Assembly: GCF_007989605.1 (NCBI RefSeq)
Contig: NZ_BJUL01000007.1
Span: 1-64,000 of the forward strand
Origin: Vreelandella venusta
Lineage (GTDB): Bacteria; Pseudomonadota; Gammaproteobacteria; Pseudomonadales; Halomonadaceae
DNA length: 64,000 nt
Direction: 5' to 3'
Below the pieces are notes generated by a model that worked only from the letters and a program-made list of their open reading frames with translations, searched no databases and was not told the DNA's origin. The position numbers and the translations under genes were made by a program. Positions 38,963-50,217 of the stretch are shown here, in pieces (position 1 is the stretch's first letter; each line of letters starts with the position of its first letter).

Positions 38963-39565
38963 ATGATCTTGCACGACTACCGACCTTCCGGCAACGGCTA
39001 CAAAGTACGCCTATTACTGAATTTGCTGGATAGACCATATGACTATCGCCATTACGATATCGTGCATGGAGAAACGCGCACCCCGGCATTCCTGCAGAAG
39101 AACCCCGCTGGCAAAATTCCAGTACTGGAGCTCGACGACGGCCGTTTTCTCTGCGAGTCGAACGCCATTCTCTACTACCTAGCCCAAGGGAGTAATTATT
39201 GGCCAGAAGATCGCTGGAACCAAGCCCAGGCCCTGCGCTGGATGAACTTTGAACAGTACAGCCACGAACCCAACATCGCCACACCGCGCTTCTGGCTAAC
39301 TCACCTTGGCCTGAATGATGAACGCCAAGCTCAGCTAGCGGGTAAACAAGCATTGGGGCGCGAAGCGCTAGCGGTGATGGACGATCACTTGGCAAAGCAG
39401 GAGTGGTTCGTAGCAGGCCGCTACACCATCGCGGATATTGCCCTCTTCGCCTATACCCATGTAGCTGAAGATGGCGGGTTCACACTGGCGGATTATCCCA
39501 ACGTTTGCCGATGGCTGGATCGGGTAGCGTCTCACCCGAACCACATTGCGATCACAGCGGAGTAG
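38963..39565 (+). CDS. glutathione S-transferase family protein
   Basis: The 200-residue protein has a thioredoxin-like N-domain (MILHDYRPSGNGYKVRLLLNLLDRPYDYRHYDI) with the glutathione-binding NPAGKIPVLELDDG and CESNAILYYLAQG (residues about 49-78), then an all-helical C-domain (about 85-198) ending in the WLDRVASHPNH hallmark. It conjugates or reduces substrates with glutathione in the cytosol. A GGAGAAG site precedes the ATG. The divergent LysR regulator suggests inducible expression. Confidence 0.9.
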   Translation: MILHDYRPSGNGYKVRLLLNLLDRPYDYRHYDIVHGETRTPAFLQKNPAGKIPVLELDDGRFLCESNAILYYLAQGSNYWPEDRWNQAQALRWMNFEQYSHEPNIATPRFWLTHLGLNDERQAQLAGKQALGREALAVMDDHLAKQEWFVAGRYTIADIALFAYTHVAEDGGFTLADYPNVCRWLDRVASHPNHIAITAE

Positions 39566-39733
39566 AAACATTTCCATGCTGACAATTGCCAAGCTTAAAA
39601 CTGTACCAGCTCAACTTCATTAAGCTTTCTCTTGGCTGACACCGCCACGCTGTTAAAAATCGGATTGTCGGTAATAGCGCGAACGCTTGACAAGCACCAA
39701 GTCAAATAACCAGGTTCCTAGCTATTTGAACAA

Positions 39734-39757
39734 GCAGCCTTCACTTCAGAAGGCTGC
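39734..39757. terminator. hairpin downstream of the GST gene
   Basis: A perfect 9-bp stem GCAGCCTTC/GAAGGCTGC with 6-base loop lies about 170 bases past the GST stop, without a T-tract. It may be a weak terminator or the end of a lost gene. Confidence 0.4.
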
Positions 39758-39825
39758 CATTCATGTAGCTGTTCAACATCCACAATGGCGTCAGCCCTAC
39801 TATCAGGAGCATCCCTTAGCACTAT

Positions 39826-40290
39826 TTACATAGTAATTCGGTAGTATCGACCATAGTCTCCATCCTTGGTCGCGCCATGTACCACCTGCCAGCCTAGCTT
39901 TTCGGCGACTCTCTTACTGGCCACATTATTCTCTGAAATGAAAACCTGAACAGTCTCCCAATCAACCTCGGTGGCTAGCTTTTCCACGACCAGCTCACAG
40001 GCTTTGGCGGCAATCCCCTTCCCCCAAAACTCAGTTCTAATGAAATAACCGAAATCCACAACACCGTTCATCTCTTTGATGCCACAAAATCCGATGAACT
40101 CATCGCTATTTACATCCGCGATAACAAAGCGAGATGGGTTGGCGAGCGCACTCTTAAACCATAAATCAGACTCGTCCTCTGTAAGAGCACGACGAGGCCC
40201 CAGAAACCTCATTACTGCAGGGTCTCTTAGCATAGATACAACTGCCAACCTATCGTGTGCATGAAGGTCTCTAAGCTTCACTAAACTCAT
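39826..40290 (-). CDS. GNAT family N-acetyltransferase
   Basis: The 154-residue protein shows the GNAT acetyl-CoA loop YFIRTEFWGKGIAAKACELVVEKL (near residue 83) and VFISENNVASKRVAEKLGWQVV, with the opening SLVKLRDLHAHDRLAVVSMLRDPAVMRFLGP typical of RimL-like members. Substrate unknown. It is flanked on both sides by about 260-290 bp without recognisable genes, so it is monocistronic. Confidence 0.82.
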   Translation of the reverse strand: MSLVKLRDLHAHDRLAVVSMLRDPAVMRFLGPRRALTEDESDLWFKSALANPSRFVIADVNSDEFIGFCGIKEMNGVVDFGYFIRTEFWGKGIAAKACELVVEKLATEVDWETVQVFISENNVASKRVAEKLGWQVVHGATKDGDYGRYYRITM

Positions 40291-40578
40291 CGTTAAAAAT
40301 TCGCGCTAACATCGACAATTAAAAAACACAATTAATATCAAGCTCATCTTTATTCGCTCTACTAAGACAACCTCCTCGACAACTTGAGGCAAAAACTATA
40401 GAAATAAAAAATGCCGCTACAGTCTCAACAAACCTTAGCAGCATACCCACTTCAACTGTTCTATCATCGCTTTTTGGGTCATGCTCTAATTTATTTTAGG
40501 CCACAACAAAGCTCCAAATAAATATTTTGCCAATACAGATAAAACGGTACCAAAAGCATTAGATAAACAGCACGCAAG

Positions 40579-41079
40579 TTATGACAACGCCCGCTCGACA
40601 ACCTGGACATTGAATCCCTCTGATTCTTCGGGTAACTCAAAGTAGCCCGTTACCCTCCTGAAAACCTCCTCGGTATCGAAGCTCGCCCGATCAGGCTGCT
40701 CCCTTTGGCGCTGTTTCAGCTGTCTTAGACAAACCTCGTCTTCGGCCATCACATAGTACAGCTCGTGGGGTATCCCGCGTGGCGAGTAGATATCCTTAAA
40801 CCATGCCCTTTGCTTCCTCGTATTGCCGGGGAAATCTAGAACCACAGTGGTGCCTGCCAAAAGTATTTGCTCAACGTGTTCCCTAAGCAATGGTTTAAGG
40901 CGCGACGAGTAACTGATGTAGTCGTTGAAATCGTTGATTTCGCCAGGAAAAAGAGTAGCTAACCAGTCATCCTCTGAAAGCAGCACGGCGCCGCGCTCAC
41001 GCGCAATGCTGGCAGACAGCGTGCTTTTTCCAGCGCCCATCTTTCCGCAGAAAAATATTAACGTTCCATAAGCACTCAT
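40579..41079 (-). CDS. P-loop ATP-binding protein, kinase-like
   Basis: The 166-residue product has Walker A FFCGKMGAGKSTLS (residues about 9-22), an early acidic pair LLSEDDWLA and a basic LID-like region (QLKQRQREQPDRASF, near 124). This is the layout of small nucleotide- or aminoglycoside-kinase-like P-loop proteins related to the AAA_33 group. Function is not known. Fifteen bases separate it from the upstream FAD monooxygenase on the same strand, so they probably share a transcript. Confidence 0.78.
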   Translation of the reverse strand: MSAYGTLIFFCGKMGAGKSTLSASIARERGAVLLSEDDWLATLFPGEINDFNDYISYSSRLKPLLREHVEQILLAGTTVVLDFPGNTRKQRAWFKDIYSPRGIPHELYYVMAEDEVCLRQLKQRQREQPDRASFDTEEVFRRVTGYFELPEESEGFNVQVVERALS

Positions 41080-41094
41080 TTCCTACTCCTTTAA

Positions 41095-42219
41095 CTACGC
41101 CTGCTGCGTTTCTAATCCCTGCATCCATAGCAGGCTTAATTGCTCAGCAGAAATGCCTAAAGTCGCTGGCTGAGACACAAGTTGTGTTCCAAAAATTCTC
41201 TCGGCCGCCTGTCTTCCAACGGTTTGAGCTGAGGATGTCTTAACGATTCGCTGCTGATAAAAACTTGTCAGAACACTTTCCAACTCACCTTGCTCTCCCA
41301 AAAGCCTGACAAGATGCCACGCATCTTCCAGCGCCTGACATGCTCCCTGCCCAGATGTTGGTAAAGACGCATGGGCCGCATCTCCAATAATGACAACATT
41401 GTCTTGATGCCAATAAGGCAGAGGATCAAGATCATGAACAAAAATGCGATTGAGCGATGCTGCATCATAGAATTTCAGCACGTTGCGTACCGGGGCAGGC
41501 CAGCACCGAAAACGCTGATGCAGCTCATCATACCAAGCAGATAAGGGCCGTTGTTTATCAATATCAGCATTCCATGCGCCAGCCCAGAAACATAGCCCAT
41601 TATTCACAGGGACAATTCCAAACCGCTCACCCACGCCACGAAAATCATGGATGGCGTTATTTAAAACCCCCTTATTCAACTGACTGATACCAATGATATT
41701 AATGAATCCTTGATAACGGGGACTCACCTTTTCGGCATATAGCGTGTGACGCACCACCGAATTCATTCTCCCATCGGCTCCTACTACCACGTCAAACTCT
41801 TGCTTTAATCGGTCAATATCCTGCGTCGTCATTGGCCAGCCAAGGTGTATTTTCACCCCCAAATCATCCAACCTCTCGGCCAGTATGCTCATAAGATCAC
41901 GGCGCAATATTGTTATACTGGGGAAACCACTCAGCAGATTCACTTCCTCAAGATCAAGCTCACCCTGCCAAGCGCCAAATTGATCAAACTGACGCATTAA
42001 ACGGGGAGTACCACCCAGACGTTTTAGCTCTTTTTCCAACCCCATCTGTTGCAGAACAAAAATTGCATTTGGCCATAAAGTCACGCCAGCACCAATGGAC
42101 GAAACCTTACTGTCACGCTCATACACGTTCACTTGATAGCCTTGTTGTGCGGCGAGGATTGCCAGCGCTATTCCTGCAACCCCTGCACCAACAATGGCAA
42201 TACGATTGGTATTCTTCAT
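41095..42219 (-). CDS. FAD-dependent aromatic-ring monooxygenase
   Basis: The 374-residue flavoprotein has the Rossmann motif IAIVGAGVAGIALAILAA (residues 8-25), the DG motif VVGADGRMNSVVR (near 156) and the GD motif VVIIGDAAHASLPTSGQGACQALEDA (near 276). These three define class A flavoprotein hydroxylases, such as salicylate and 6-hydroxynicotinate hydroxylases and UbiH relatives. NAD(P)H and O2 would be used. The divergent LysR gene at 42324 is likely its regulator. The substrate cannot be assigned. Confidence 0.88.
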   Translation of the reverse strand: MKNTNRIAIVGAGVAGIALAILAAQQGYQVNVYERDSKVSSIGAGVTLWPNAIFVLQQMGLEKELKRLGGTPRLMRQFDQFGAWQGELDLEEVNLLSGFPSITILRRDLMSILAERLDDLGVKIHLGWPMTTQDIDRLKQEFDVVVGADGRMNSVVRHTLYAEKVSPRYQGFINIIGISQLNKGVLNNAIHDFRGVGERFGIVPVNNGLCFWAGAWNADIDKQRPLSAWYDELHQRFRCWPAPVRNVLKFYDAASLNRIFVHDLDPLPYWHQDNVVIIGDAAHASLPTSGQGACQALEDAWHLVRLLGEQGELESVLTSFYQQRIVKTSSAQTVGRQAAERIFGTQLVSQPATLGISAEQLSLLWMQGLETQQA

Positions 42220-42323
42220 CGGCTCTACCTAAATAATTAAATTCGGCAGAGATTGTCACAAAGCCACCTTGAAGGATAAACACGCTATTATTGCGTTATT
42301 AATCCCATTTTTTGAGATAATCT

Positions 42324-43232
42324 ATGATTGAGAAAATCGAGCTTCAATGGTTACTTAGCTTTCAGGCGGTATATCAGCAACTGAGCTTTAAGCGCGCAGC
42401 GGAGCAGCTTCAATTGCCAACATCCAATGTCAGCCGCCATGTCGCGTTATTGGAACAACAACTTAGCTTGCGACTATTGGAGCGCACCACCCGCAAGATG
42501 ATACCAACCGCTGCAGGCAAGCAACTTTATCAGGCTATCACGCCGCTCACACGAGCAATGAATGACGCACTAGAAGAAGCCTCACTGCATGGTGACTCTT
42601 TATCCGGCCACCTTAAGATCATCATGCCTGACCTCCCCTTTCTGGCCGAAATCACTGCAAATTTTTGCCTCCAGCATCCTCAAATACAACTAAGCTGCGA
42701 CACCCAATTAAACCCTTCGGAAGGCTTGTTAGAAGGGTTCGATCTAGTATTACGCTTCGGTAGAGGGCCATTGGAGGATTCTGGCTGGGTCGCTAAAGAA
42801 ATCCAGCGCTGGCCGAGCTGCGTAGTTGCCGCGCCGCAACTTCTTAAACAACACCGAGTGCCTGACTCACTGGATGAACTGAGCAAAGCGCCCTGCATTA
42901 CCAGCCTGTCTGTCCTACAAGGCATGCCCTGGCGATTCAAGCATAACCAGACCATTCAGGTGCAATCCAGCTATAAGGTTAATAGTGGCTACATGGCTAG
43001 AGCTGCCGCGCTGAAAGGACTTGGCTTTGCTATTTTACCCACTCATGCATGCCAAGCAGATATAGAAAATGGATCGCTTATTAAGATTGATCTTAACTGC
43101 CAGCCAGAGGATCTCGTCTTATACGCGTTTTACTCGGGAAAAAAATACCCACTGGAGAAAGTGAGAGTATTTTTGGAACACCTGAGATTAGCAATTATGG
43201 ATCTTGATTCAGGTGGAAATAAAGTCTCGTGA
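42324..43232 (+). CDS. LysR family transcriptional regulator
   Basis: The 302-residue protein has an N-terminal helix-turn-helix (IELQWLLSFQAVYQQLSFKRAAEQLQLPTSNVSRHVALLEQQL, residues 5-47) and belongs to the LysR branch with SGHLKIIMP and GFDLVLRFGRGPLEDSGWVAKEI, often found with drug- or aromatic-responsive genes (AaeR/DsdC-like by pattern only). It is divergent from the FAD monooxygenase, separated by about 100 bp that hold both promoters. Confidence 0.88.
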   Translation: MIEKIELQWLLSFQAVYQQLSFKRAAEQLQLPTSNVSRHVALLEQQLSLRLLERTTRKMIPTAAGKQLYQAITPLTRAMNDALEEASLHGDSLSGHLKIIMPDLPFLAEITANFCLQHPQIQLSCDTQLNPSEGLLEGFDLVLRFGRGPLEDSGWVAKEIQRWPSCVVAAPQLLKQHRVPDSLDELSKAPCITSLSVLQGMPWRFKHNQTIQVQSSYKVNSGYMARAAALKGLGFAILPTHACQADIENGSLIKIDLNCQPEDLVLYAFYSGKKYPLEKVRVFLEHLRLAIMDLDSGGNKVS

Positions 43233-43376
43233 TTACTTCCTCCATATCAGCTTCCACCTGTTACTCAACGCCAGACTGAAGACATCTGTAGGTGGTGACG
43301 TAGACTGGGCTGCCATCACAAACGGCGCGCGAAACAGGCATCCGGCGGCGAATTGATGGCATTGCCAACACTGCGA

Positions 43377-43742
43377 CTACTCTTCAACCTCTTGCAAATT
43401 CTCTAATGGAACCCACCCTGATTCTTTGCTGATAGACTTTTCACACCATAGCCATCCATTCAAAATTCTTGCGCCAGTTAGACGCTCACCCGCCAGCACA
43501 TTAAGCTCTCTAGCGGTGTAGTCATCAAGCGCACGCCCCTCTGAACCTTCCAATCGCTCAATAACTTGCCCAGGCACCCAACCTGGTTCCTGCCCGGGAG
43601 AACTGCAGAAAAACCAGTTATCCCACTCTTCAGTTCCCTTATACTCCTCGCCAACAATAAGAGGATCACCTTTTCTGAAAGTGATTGGGTTAGGAAACTC
43701 ACTTTCATGTGAACTAACAACGAGATATTTCTTGGTGCTCAT
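43377..43742 (-). CDS. protein with two SH3-like domains
   Basis: The 121-residue protein consists of two tandem variant SH3 modules: residues about 1-62 (YLVVSSHESEFPNPITFRKGDPLIVGEEYKG through EPGWVPGQVIERL) and about 65-118 (GRALDDYTARELNVLAGERL through ESGWVPLENLQEV). Both end in GWVP, the usual last strand. No signal peptide is visible, so it is cytosolic. Function unknown; bacterial relatives are small stand-alone proteins. It is acidic and monocistronic. Confidence 0.75.
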   Translation of the reverse strand: MSTKKYLVVSSHESEFPNPITFRKGDPLIVGEEYKGTEEWDNWFFCSSPGQEPGWVPGQVIERLEGSEGRALDDYTARELNVLAGERLTGARILNGWLWCEKSISKESGWVPLENLQEVEE

Positions 43743-43822
43743 ATGACTCTCTAGCTCTGGTTAACACCCGCATGCAAACTTGTGGGCTTATCATGACCAC
43801 AGGCCCATCTTAACTCATTCTG

Positions 43823-44164
43823 CTATGACTCACTCACCCACTTTGAATAACTGGCACGCTCAATATCCACAATTTCGACGGTTAATCAGCAACGTGGAAG
43901 CTCAAGTGTTTGCAATTGCGCTAATACCGATCTTGAAAGCATTTCCTTTTGGGCAGGGGTTCTACCTGCCAGAATCTTTAGCACCACATGCACAAAATCA
44001 GACCTTGCCTTCCCCGTTATATAGCTTTGATAGGCAACTGACCTAACTTTTATGCCACTACCATCTGCCTCAAATAGCGCTGACGTCATGGCACCTGCAA
44101 ATACCAATGGTAATATCAACTCACCGTCCAACGATGCTGAATGCTCAACAATGCAATGTGGCAT
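43823..44164 (-). pseudogene. 5-carboxymethyl-2-hydroxymuconate isomerase with one in-frame stop
   Basis: The reading frame starts MPHCIVEHSASLDGE, with Pro2 as the catalytic residue of this tautomerase-superfamily isomerase (HpaF/CHMI, homoprotocatechuate pathway). It keeps HVVLKILAGRTPAQKEMLSR. After 92 residues it hits TGA at 43886-43888, but the same frame continues LTVEIVDIERASYSKWVSES to a TAG at 43823. That tail is the normal CHMI C-terminus (EI.DI.RASY). The full length of 113 codons equals the family size. A single C-to-T change (for example CGA to TGA) explains the break. GGAG lies before the ATG. No other hpa genes are near. Confidence 0.75.
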
Positions 44165-44270
44165 GAACTACTCCAAAATATAATACCGTTTATAAGTACG
44201 GCTTTGTAGCGAAGGTAAAGCCGCAGCGGAAAAAGCCGTCGTTAAGCACCACGATAAGGACGCCATTAAG

Positions 44271-44789
44271 TCAAGTAGAAATGATACCATGGAGAATCAA
44301 AACACCTGGAACCCACCCAGTAAATATTGCACAGAAAAGTGTATAAACTGCGACACTTTTCTTTATATTTTTGGCCAAAGCAAGAAGAGCAAAAAAACCG
44401 AACCATAGAACTGCCCATGCAAACCAGTTGATTGCATTCCAGAAACCAAATGTCCAACTAATACTAGAAACTGAGTTAATACCAACTACTGCAGCCGTAA
44501 TGCTAACGAATAAGCAGAACCACCCTAGGCCTCTTCCATCTACTTTTAACAACTGATTTGCTCCAACCCAAAGATAAGTAAAGGAAAATAAAAATGTAAA
44601 TGCTCCCGCACTGACAGCCGTTGAATTTCCTGGATCATTAAAAATCAAGTACACAGCTACAAGAAAGCTTAGAGCACCCACTAAAATATTTATCACCGAA
44701 ACTTCTCTATCACCTATTCTGCCTAGCAACCATATACCATTAACAAAGAGAACAGCTCCAACATATAAAAGCGTCAGACCTAACATCAT
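44271..44789 (-). CDS. amiS: AmiS/UreI family amide or urea channel
   Basis: The 172-residue membrane protein has six hydrophobic segments and the AmiS/UreI pattern ([65 protein letters not shown]). Start ATG 44789 follows AAGGAG by 7 bases; the reading frame is open 13 codons further. It passes short-chain amides or urea across the inner membrane. It is the last gene of amiEBCRS, 22 bases after amiR. Sequence is AT-rich like the rest of the operon. Confidence 0.93.
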   Translation of the reverse strand: MMLGLTLLYVGAVLFVNGIWLLGRIGDREVSVINILVGALSFLVAVYLIFNDPGNSTAVSAGAFTFLFSFTYLWVGANQLLKVDGRGLGWFCLFVSITAAVVGINSVSSISWTFGFWNAINWFAWAVLWFGFFALLALAKNIKKSVAVYTLFCAIFTGWVPGVLILHGIIST

Positions 44790-44811
44790 TGCATTTCTCC
44801 TTTTGAATTCA

Positions 44812-45396
44812 TTATTCAGACTTATCAATGATTATTTCAGCTATTTCAGCTATACTTTTCCTCTCTTCCATTGCACTTTTTGACAAAAACTGATGAGCCT
44901 CCTCTTCTGTCATAGGTGCATTTTTCATAAGAATCACTTTCGCTTTATTCAATAAGGACATAGAAGACAACTTATTATGAGCCTTGTTAATTTCTTTCCT
45001 ATATTTTAACAAATCTTCACTATTCCTCCTTGCAACCACCAAGCTTGGAAGAACGTCATGCGACTTTAGAGGAACGGTTACGACCCCATGAGACTCAATC
45101 TCTAAAAGCTGCGATAAAGTAGAAGGGCTTGCGTACTCAACGATAAAAATTAATGTCACAGCTTCAGTAGAATCACGTATTATTTTTTTCAATCGGGCAT
45201 GGCTACTATCTTGAAAGACGCCTGAAAATATGATGTCGACAGGGAAGTCAAGAGTTTCCGGCAATGGCCATAAATGCCGTACAGGACAACCAATCCTAAT
45301 TAGTTGCAAAACTAATGAATCGCTAACTTCACCCTCAGGATTCAATACTAAAACCTGCAGGTCTCGAAGTTTTCCAAGGATCGAAGAGTTACTCAT
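44812..45396 (-). CDS. amiR: aliphatic amidase antiterminator AmiR (ANTAR domain)
   Basis: The 194-residue protein has a pseudo-receiver N-domain ([38 protein letters not shown]) lacking the phosphorylation Asp, a linking coiled coil (about 130-150) and an ANTAR domain (about 145-190: [30 protein letters not shown]). AmiR binds the amiE leader RNA and stops the terminator from forming; AmiC sequesters it when no amide is present. It lies 1 base past amiC, as needed for 1:1 complex formation. The matching leader terminator is at 48816-48854. Confidence 0.94.
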   Translation of the reverse strand: MSNSSILGKLRDLQVLVLNPEGEVSDSLVLQLIRIGCPVRHLWPLPETLDFPVDIIFSGVFQDSSHARLKKIIRDSTEAVTLIFIVEYASPSTLSQLLEIESHGVVTVPLKSHDVLPSLVVARRNSEDLLKYRKEINKAHNKLSSMSLLNKAKVILMKNAPMTEEEAHQFLSKSAMEERKSIAEIAEIIIDKSE

Positions 45397-45397
45397 A

Positions 45398-47675
<2,278 letters not shown>

Positions 47676-47704
47676 AAATGCATCTCATTATCTTTTTATC
47701 TTGA

Positions 47705-47729
47705 AGCCCCGAAAGGTTCGTCCGGGGCT
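47705..47729 (-). terminator. hairpin between amiE and amiB
   Basis: A 7-bp stem AGCCCCG/CGGGGCT with an 11-base loop, 22 bases after the amiE stop and without a T-tract. It may stabilise the amiE message or partly terminate, so amiE is made in excess over amiBCRS. Confidence 0.5.
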
Positions 47730-47751
47730 AAGAAGCTTCAAATCAACCTAA

Positions 47752-48792
47752 TTAAGCTTCCTTCTCTTTTCCTTCATAGGAGAGGTTTCCAACTGGACAC
47801 TGAGCAACACCTGGAGTACGCCGTGTCATGCTCTCTACATCTTCTCTAGCTTTTTCTGCGTCATTTACCCAAGTCTTATAAAATTCAAATGGACACTCAG
47901 CGAGTCCTTTATCACCATCTCCAGACGCCTGCATTCCGGTATAGCCACGGTGCAGTATTTTAAACAGATGGTTTTGAGACTGATCATTGGCACGAGCATC
48001 GCGGATCTGTGAAATGGATAGTTGAGCATACTGAATACCCATTTCTTCTTCACCGCACTCTCCGAGCGTACGTCCGTCAAAACCAATGATTGCTGAATGC
48101 CCAAAATAGCTATATACGCCATCGAAACCTGCGGCATTAGCAACTGCAACGTACGAGTTATTTGCCCAGGCCATAGTTTTAGACATCATGATTTGCTGTT
48201 CTTTTGATGGATACATATATCCTTGACAACGAACTATCAGCTCAGCTCCCTTCATTGAGCAGTCCCGCCAGATTTCAGGGTAGTTACCATCATCACAAAT
48301 TATAAGACTAAGTTTCATACCCTTAGGACCTTCTGAAACGAAAGTCTCGCCACCTGGATACCATCCTTCAATAGGACACCAAGGTATTATTTTGCGATAT
48401 TTCTGTACAATTTCACCTTTATTATCCATCAGAATTAAAGTGTTATATGGGTTCTTCTTAGGATGATTTTCATGACGCTCACCTGTCAAAGAGAAGATGC
48501 CCCAGGTATTTGCTTTACGGCATGCTCGAGAAAAAATTTCTGTTTCTTCTCCTGGGATGGTGACAGCGGTTTCCATCATTTCTTCTGGATCATACATAAT
48601 TCCCTGAAGGCTATATTCTGGAAAGATGACTAGATCCATGCCTGGAAGCCCTTTTTTCATCCCAATAATCATTTCAGAAATTTTGTTGGCGTTTTCAACC
48701 ACCTCTTTCTTAGTGTGTAGACGAGGCATTTTATAGTTTACTACTGCAACACCAACTGTATCATTGCTACTTGAAATATCGCCGTGACGCAT
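47752..48792 (-). CDS. amiE: aliphatic amidase
   Basis: AmiE hydrolyses short aliphatic amides (acetamide, propionamide) to the acid and ammonia. The 346-residue length equals that of P. aeruginosa AmiE. Nitrilase-superfamily catalytic residues are Glu59 ([10 protein letters not shown]), Lys near 134 ([18 protein letters not shown]) and Cys near 166 ([16 protein letters not shown]). The end [13 protein letters not shown] is family-typical. It is the first gene of amiEBCRS, behind GGGGTGCAGTT and a leader with a strong terminator. Confidence 0.97.
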   Translation of the reverse strand: MRHGDISSSNDTVGVAVVNYKMPRLHTKKEVVENANKISEMIIGMKKGLPGMDLVIFPEYSLQGIMYDPEEMMETAVTIPGEETEIFSRACRKANTWGIFSLTGERHENHPKKNPYNTLILMDNKGEIVQKYRKIIPWCPIEGWYPGGETFVSEGPKGMKLSLIICDDGNYPEIWRDCSMKGAELIVRCQGYMYPSKEQQIMMSKTMAWANNSYVAVANAAGFDGVYSYFGHSAIIGFDGRTLGECGEEEMGIQYAQLSISQIRDARANDQSQNHLFKILHRGYTGMQASGDGDKGLAECPFEFYKTWVNDAEKAREDVESMTRRTPGVAQCPVGNLSYEGKEKEA

Positions 48793-48815
48793 AACTGCAC
48801 CCCTTTTATTTTTGT

Positions 48816-48854
48816 AAAAAAAAGGCTCTCTCAGGACGAATCCTGAGAGAGCCT
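48816..48854 (-). terminator. leader terminator of the ami operon (target of AmiR antitermination)
   Basis: On the minus strand a perfect 14-bp stem AGGCTCTCTCAGGA/TCCTGAGAGAGCCT with a UUCG loop is followed by eight U residues, 23 bases before the amiE start codon. It would stop transcription before amiE unless antiterminated. AmiR is encoded four genes downstream, and this arrangement is established for P. aeruginosa. Confidence 0.9.
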
Positions 48855-48965
48855 ATTTGCTCTGTTCGCATGTCAACACTATGTAGACTAGCTACATTAT
48901 AAGTGCTGAGTATTTTGGCCGACTTCGCCACATCGCCTTTGATGTTTTAAAATCTAAGCTCTTCC

Positions 48966-48995
48966 TGTATAGCCCATACAAATAAATCAGTGCAA
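48966..48995 (-). promoter_or_regulatory. candidate amiE promoter
   Basis: TTGCAC (48990-48995) and TATACA (48966-48971) on the minus strand are 18 bases apart, in an AT-rich tract. Starting near 48959, the leader would be about 165 nt and include the antiterminated hairpin. The -35 match is weak. Confidence 0.35.
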
Positions 48996-49338
48996 GAAAA
49001 AAATCTCAAATACAACCAAAGTATAAAAAACAGTGAATGTTAATATAAAATCCCAAAAACTTCATACCAAGTCCCTTCGTCCGGCGCTGTATTGCCTGAA
49101 CCAACAGGCTATAAAGTGCTTCTGGTATAAATAGAAATCACGAACTCATCCACAACGCCTAGAACATCCTCGGAGGCAGGGAACTGGCGATCCTTCGAGC
49201 CTTTTCAGTACATCAACAACATCGGCCTACAGCTATTCCCCAAATCGGACTCCCTATAACCCCACGTCGGAGTTGTATTTATTGAGCATGACTTGCAGAG
49301 GCAATTCCTTACTGGATTGAATGGCCTCCAGCTCCTTA

Positions 49339-49962
49339 TTAAGTTTCGGCCGTCCAAACTTCAAACTCATCACCATTGATGATAATTGCTTGCGTATTGC
49401 TAATTGGGCAAAGATCTATTTTGTCATCATAGCTAGTGATAATTTTTTCAACGACTTGCTTGAAAGGAGCGTTGGTATGGTGTGGCACTGGATAAAAATC
49501 AACCATATTTAATGATGAAAAAGAGACTAAATTAGGTGCCGCCGTGAAATCGTCCATGTCTTTCACATACTCAATGTTAGGCGACATAACAATGGAGCCA
49601 GCAGACTCTCCGATATACATTTTCCCTGAACTTATTTGCTCCTTTATGATTTGATCTGCACCAGTTCTTTTCAACTCTTGAAGTAAAAAGAAAGTATTTC
49701 CACCAGTGACATAGATATAGTCATTTTTTTGAAGCTTGCTGTTTACCTCTTCACTTGGAGCAGTTGAAATCTCAAGCTCATCAACAATTAGCCCACACTT
49801 CTCGAGTGCTTCCTTGCCTGCGGCCACATAAAAATTGACATCTTCGACTAGACTTGCAGTAGGAATGAACGTAACCGTTTTTCCTACACATTTTTCGCTG
49901 GTAAACTTCACAAATAGATCGGCAACATCTGCGAAAGATGAAGTTAAAAACATGTTTTTCAT
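49339..49962 (-). CDS. peptidase E-like (S51 family) protein
   Basis: The 207-residue protein belongs to the class I glutamine-amidotransferase-like S51 group. The nucleophile Ser sits in YIGESAGSIVMSP (near residue 118, GxSAGS motif), YVTGGNTFFLLQEL lies near 84 and the His in YPVPHHTN near 157. Peptidase E cleaves Asp-X dipeptides; a cyanophycinase-like role is less likely given the short length. The gene is AT-rich, minus strand, preceded by AAGGAAG, and lies just inside the first GTTAAGC box (50000-50006) of the putative cassette array. Confidence 0.85.
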   Translation of the reverse strand: MKNMFLTSSFADVADLFVKFTSEKCVGKTVTFIPTASLVEDVNFYVAAGKEALEKCGLIVDELEISTAPSEEVNSKLQKNDYIYVTGGNTFFLLQELKRTGADQIIKEQISSGKMYIGESAGSIVMSPNIEYVKDMDDFTAAPNLVSFSSLNMVDFYPVPHHTNAPFKQVVEKIITSYDDKIDLCPISNTQAIIINGDEFEVWTAET

Positions 49963-49999
49963 TCGACTTCCTTACTATCTAAATGCTGTCATTATAGAG

Positions 50000-50045
50000 G
50001 CTTAACAGGCTGTAGAAAATCCATTTCCGAGCCCTATCTACCACC
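50000..50045 (-). repeat. attC-like site / repeat copy A, upstream of peptidase E gene
   Basis: Plus-strand GCTTAAC (50000-50006; GTTAAGC on the coding strand) opens a 46-bp imperfect hairpin that aligns at about 70 percent with 57277-57324 (shared GTAGAAAA, CCATTT/CCGATTT, CGA, TCTAC). It could be an attC end or an insertion-sequence terminus; both readings are open. Confidence 0.45.
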
Positions 50046-50192
50046 TTCCATGTTGGTTAGTTTTGGGTAAAAATCATTGTGACACTTCGGATGGAAAGCA
50101 GATAAGCCTAACTTGTATTCGATCAGGTAATGTAGCGTGCGCTCAAACAGACCTAGATAGAGGTGTGGACGGTTCGCAACTCCCGCCCACAT
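50034..50192 (-). CDS. possible 52-residue remnant ORF
   Basis: An ATG (50190-50192) opens 52 codons (MWAGVANRPHLYLGLFERTL at the start) ending at a TAG inside repeat copy A. The composition looks protein-like, but no ribosome site or family is seen. A transposase or cassette-gene fragment is possible. An inverted CAGGTAATGT/ACATTACCTG pair brackets part of it. Confidence 0.2.
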   Translation of the reverse strand: MWAGVANRPHLYLGLFERTLHYLIEYKLGLSAFHPKCHNDFYPKLTNMEGGR

Positions 50193-50217
50193 TACCTGGT
50201 TGAAGTGCCAGCGCTAT

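Larger units (their letters stand above)
48793..49338. other. amiE leader and promoter region; right part unassigned
   Basis: The 546 bp between amiE and the peptidase E gene hold the amiE leader terminator (48816-48854), a further hairpin ATGTAG-5 nt-CTACAT on the minus strand (48883-48899), and a weak sigma70-like promoter (48966-48995). From about 49050 to 49300 the base composition rises in GC and no gene, repeat or known element was recognised; it may be a decayed gene. Confidence 0.55.

Noticed and set aside
43255..43275. GTTGAGT box after the SH3 gene
   Set aside because: Fits GTTRRRY, but there is no partner box or paired arms, and the next gene is in the opposite direction.
44235..44250. 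GCTTAAC box with ACGGCTTT/AAAGCCGT arms between amiS and the CHMI gene
   Set aside because: Looks like half of an attC site, but the second outer box (GTTRRRY) is missing; not counted in the array.
48871..48876. TTGACA on the minus strand within the amiE leader
   Set aside because: A perfect -35 hexamer, but no -10 at a suitable distance, and it lies only about 17 bases before the leader terminator stem.
49050..49300. Possible gene remnant between the ami leader and peptidase E
   Set aside because: A short minus-strand reading (KGSKDRQFPASEDVLG) looks protein-like, but stops flank it and no family was recognised; too little to call.
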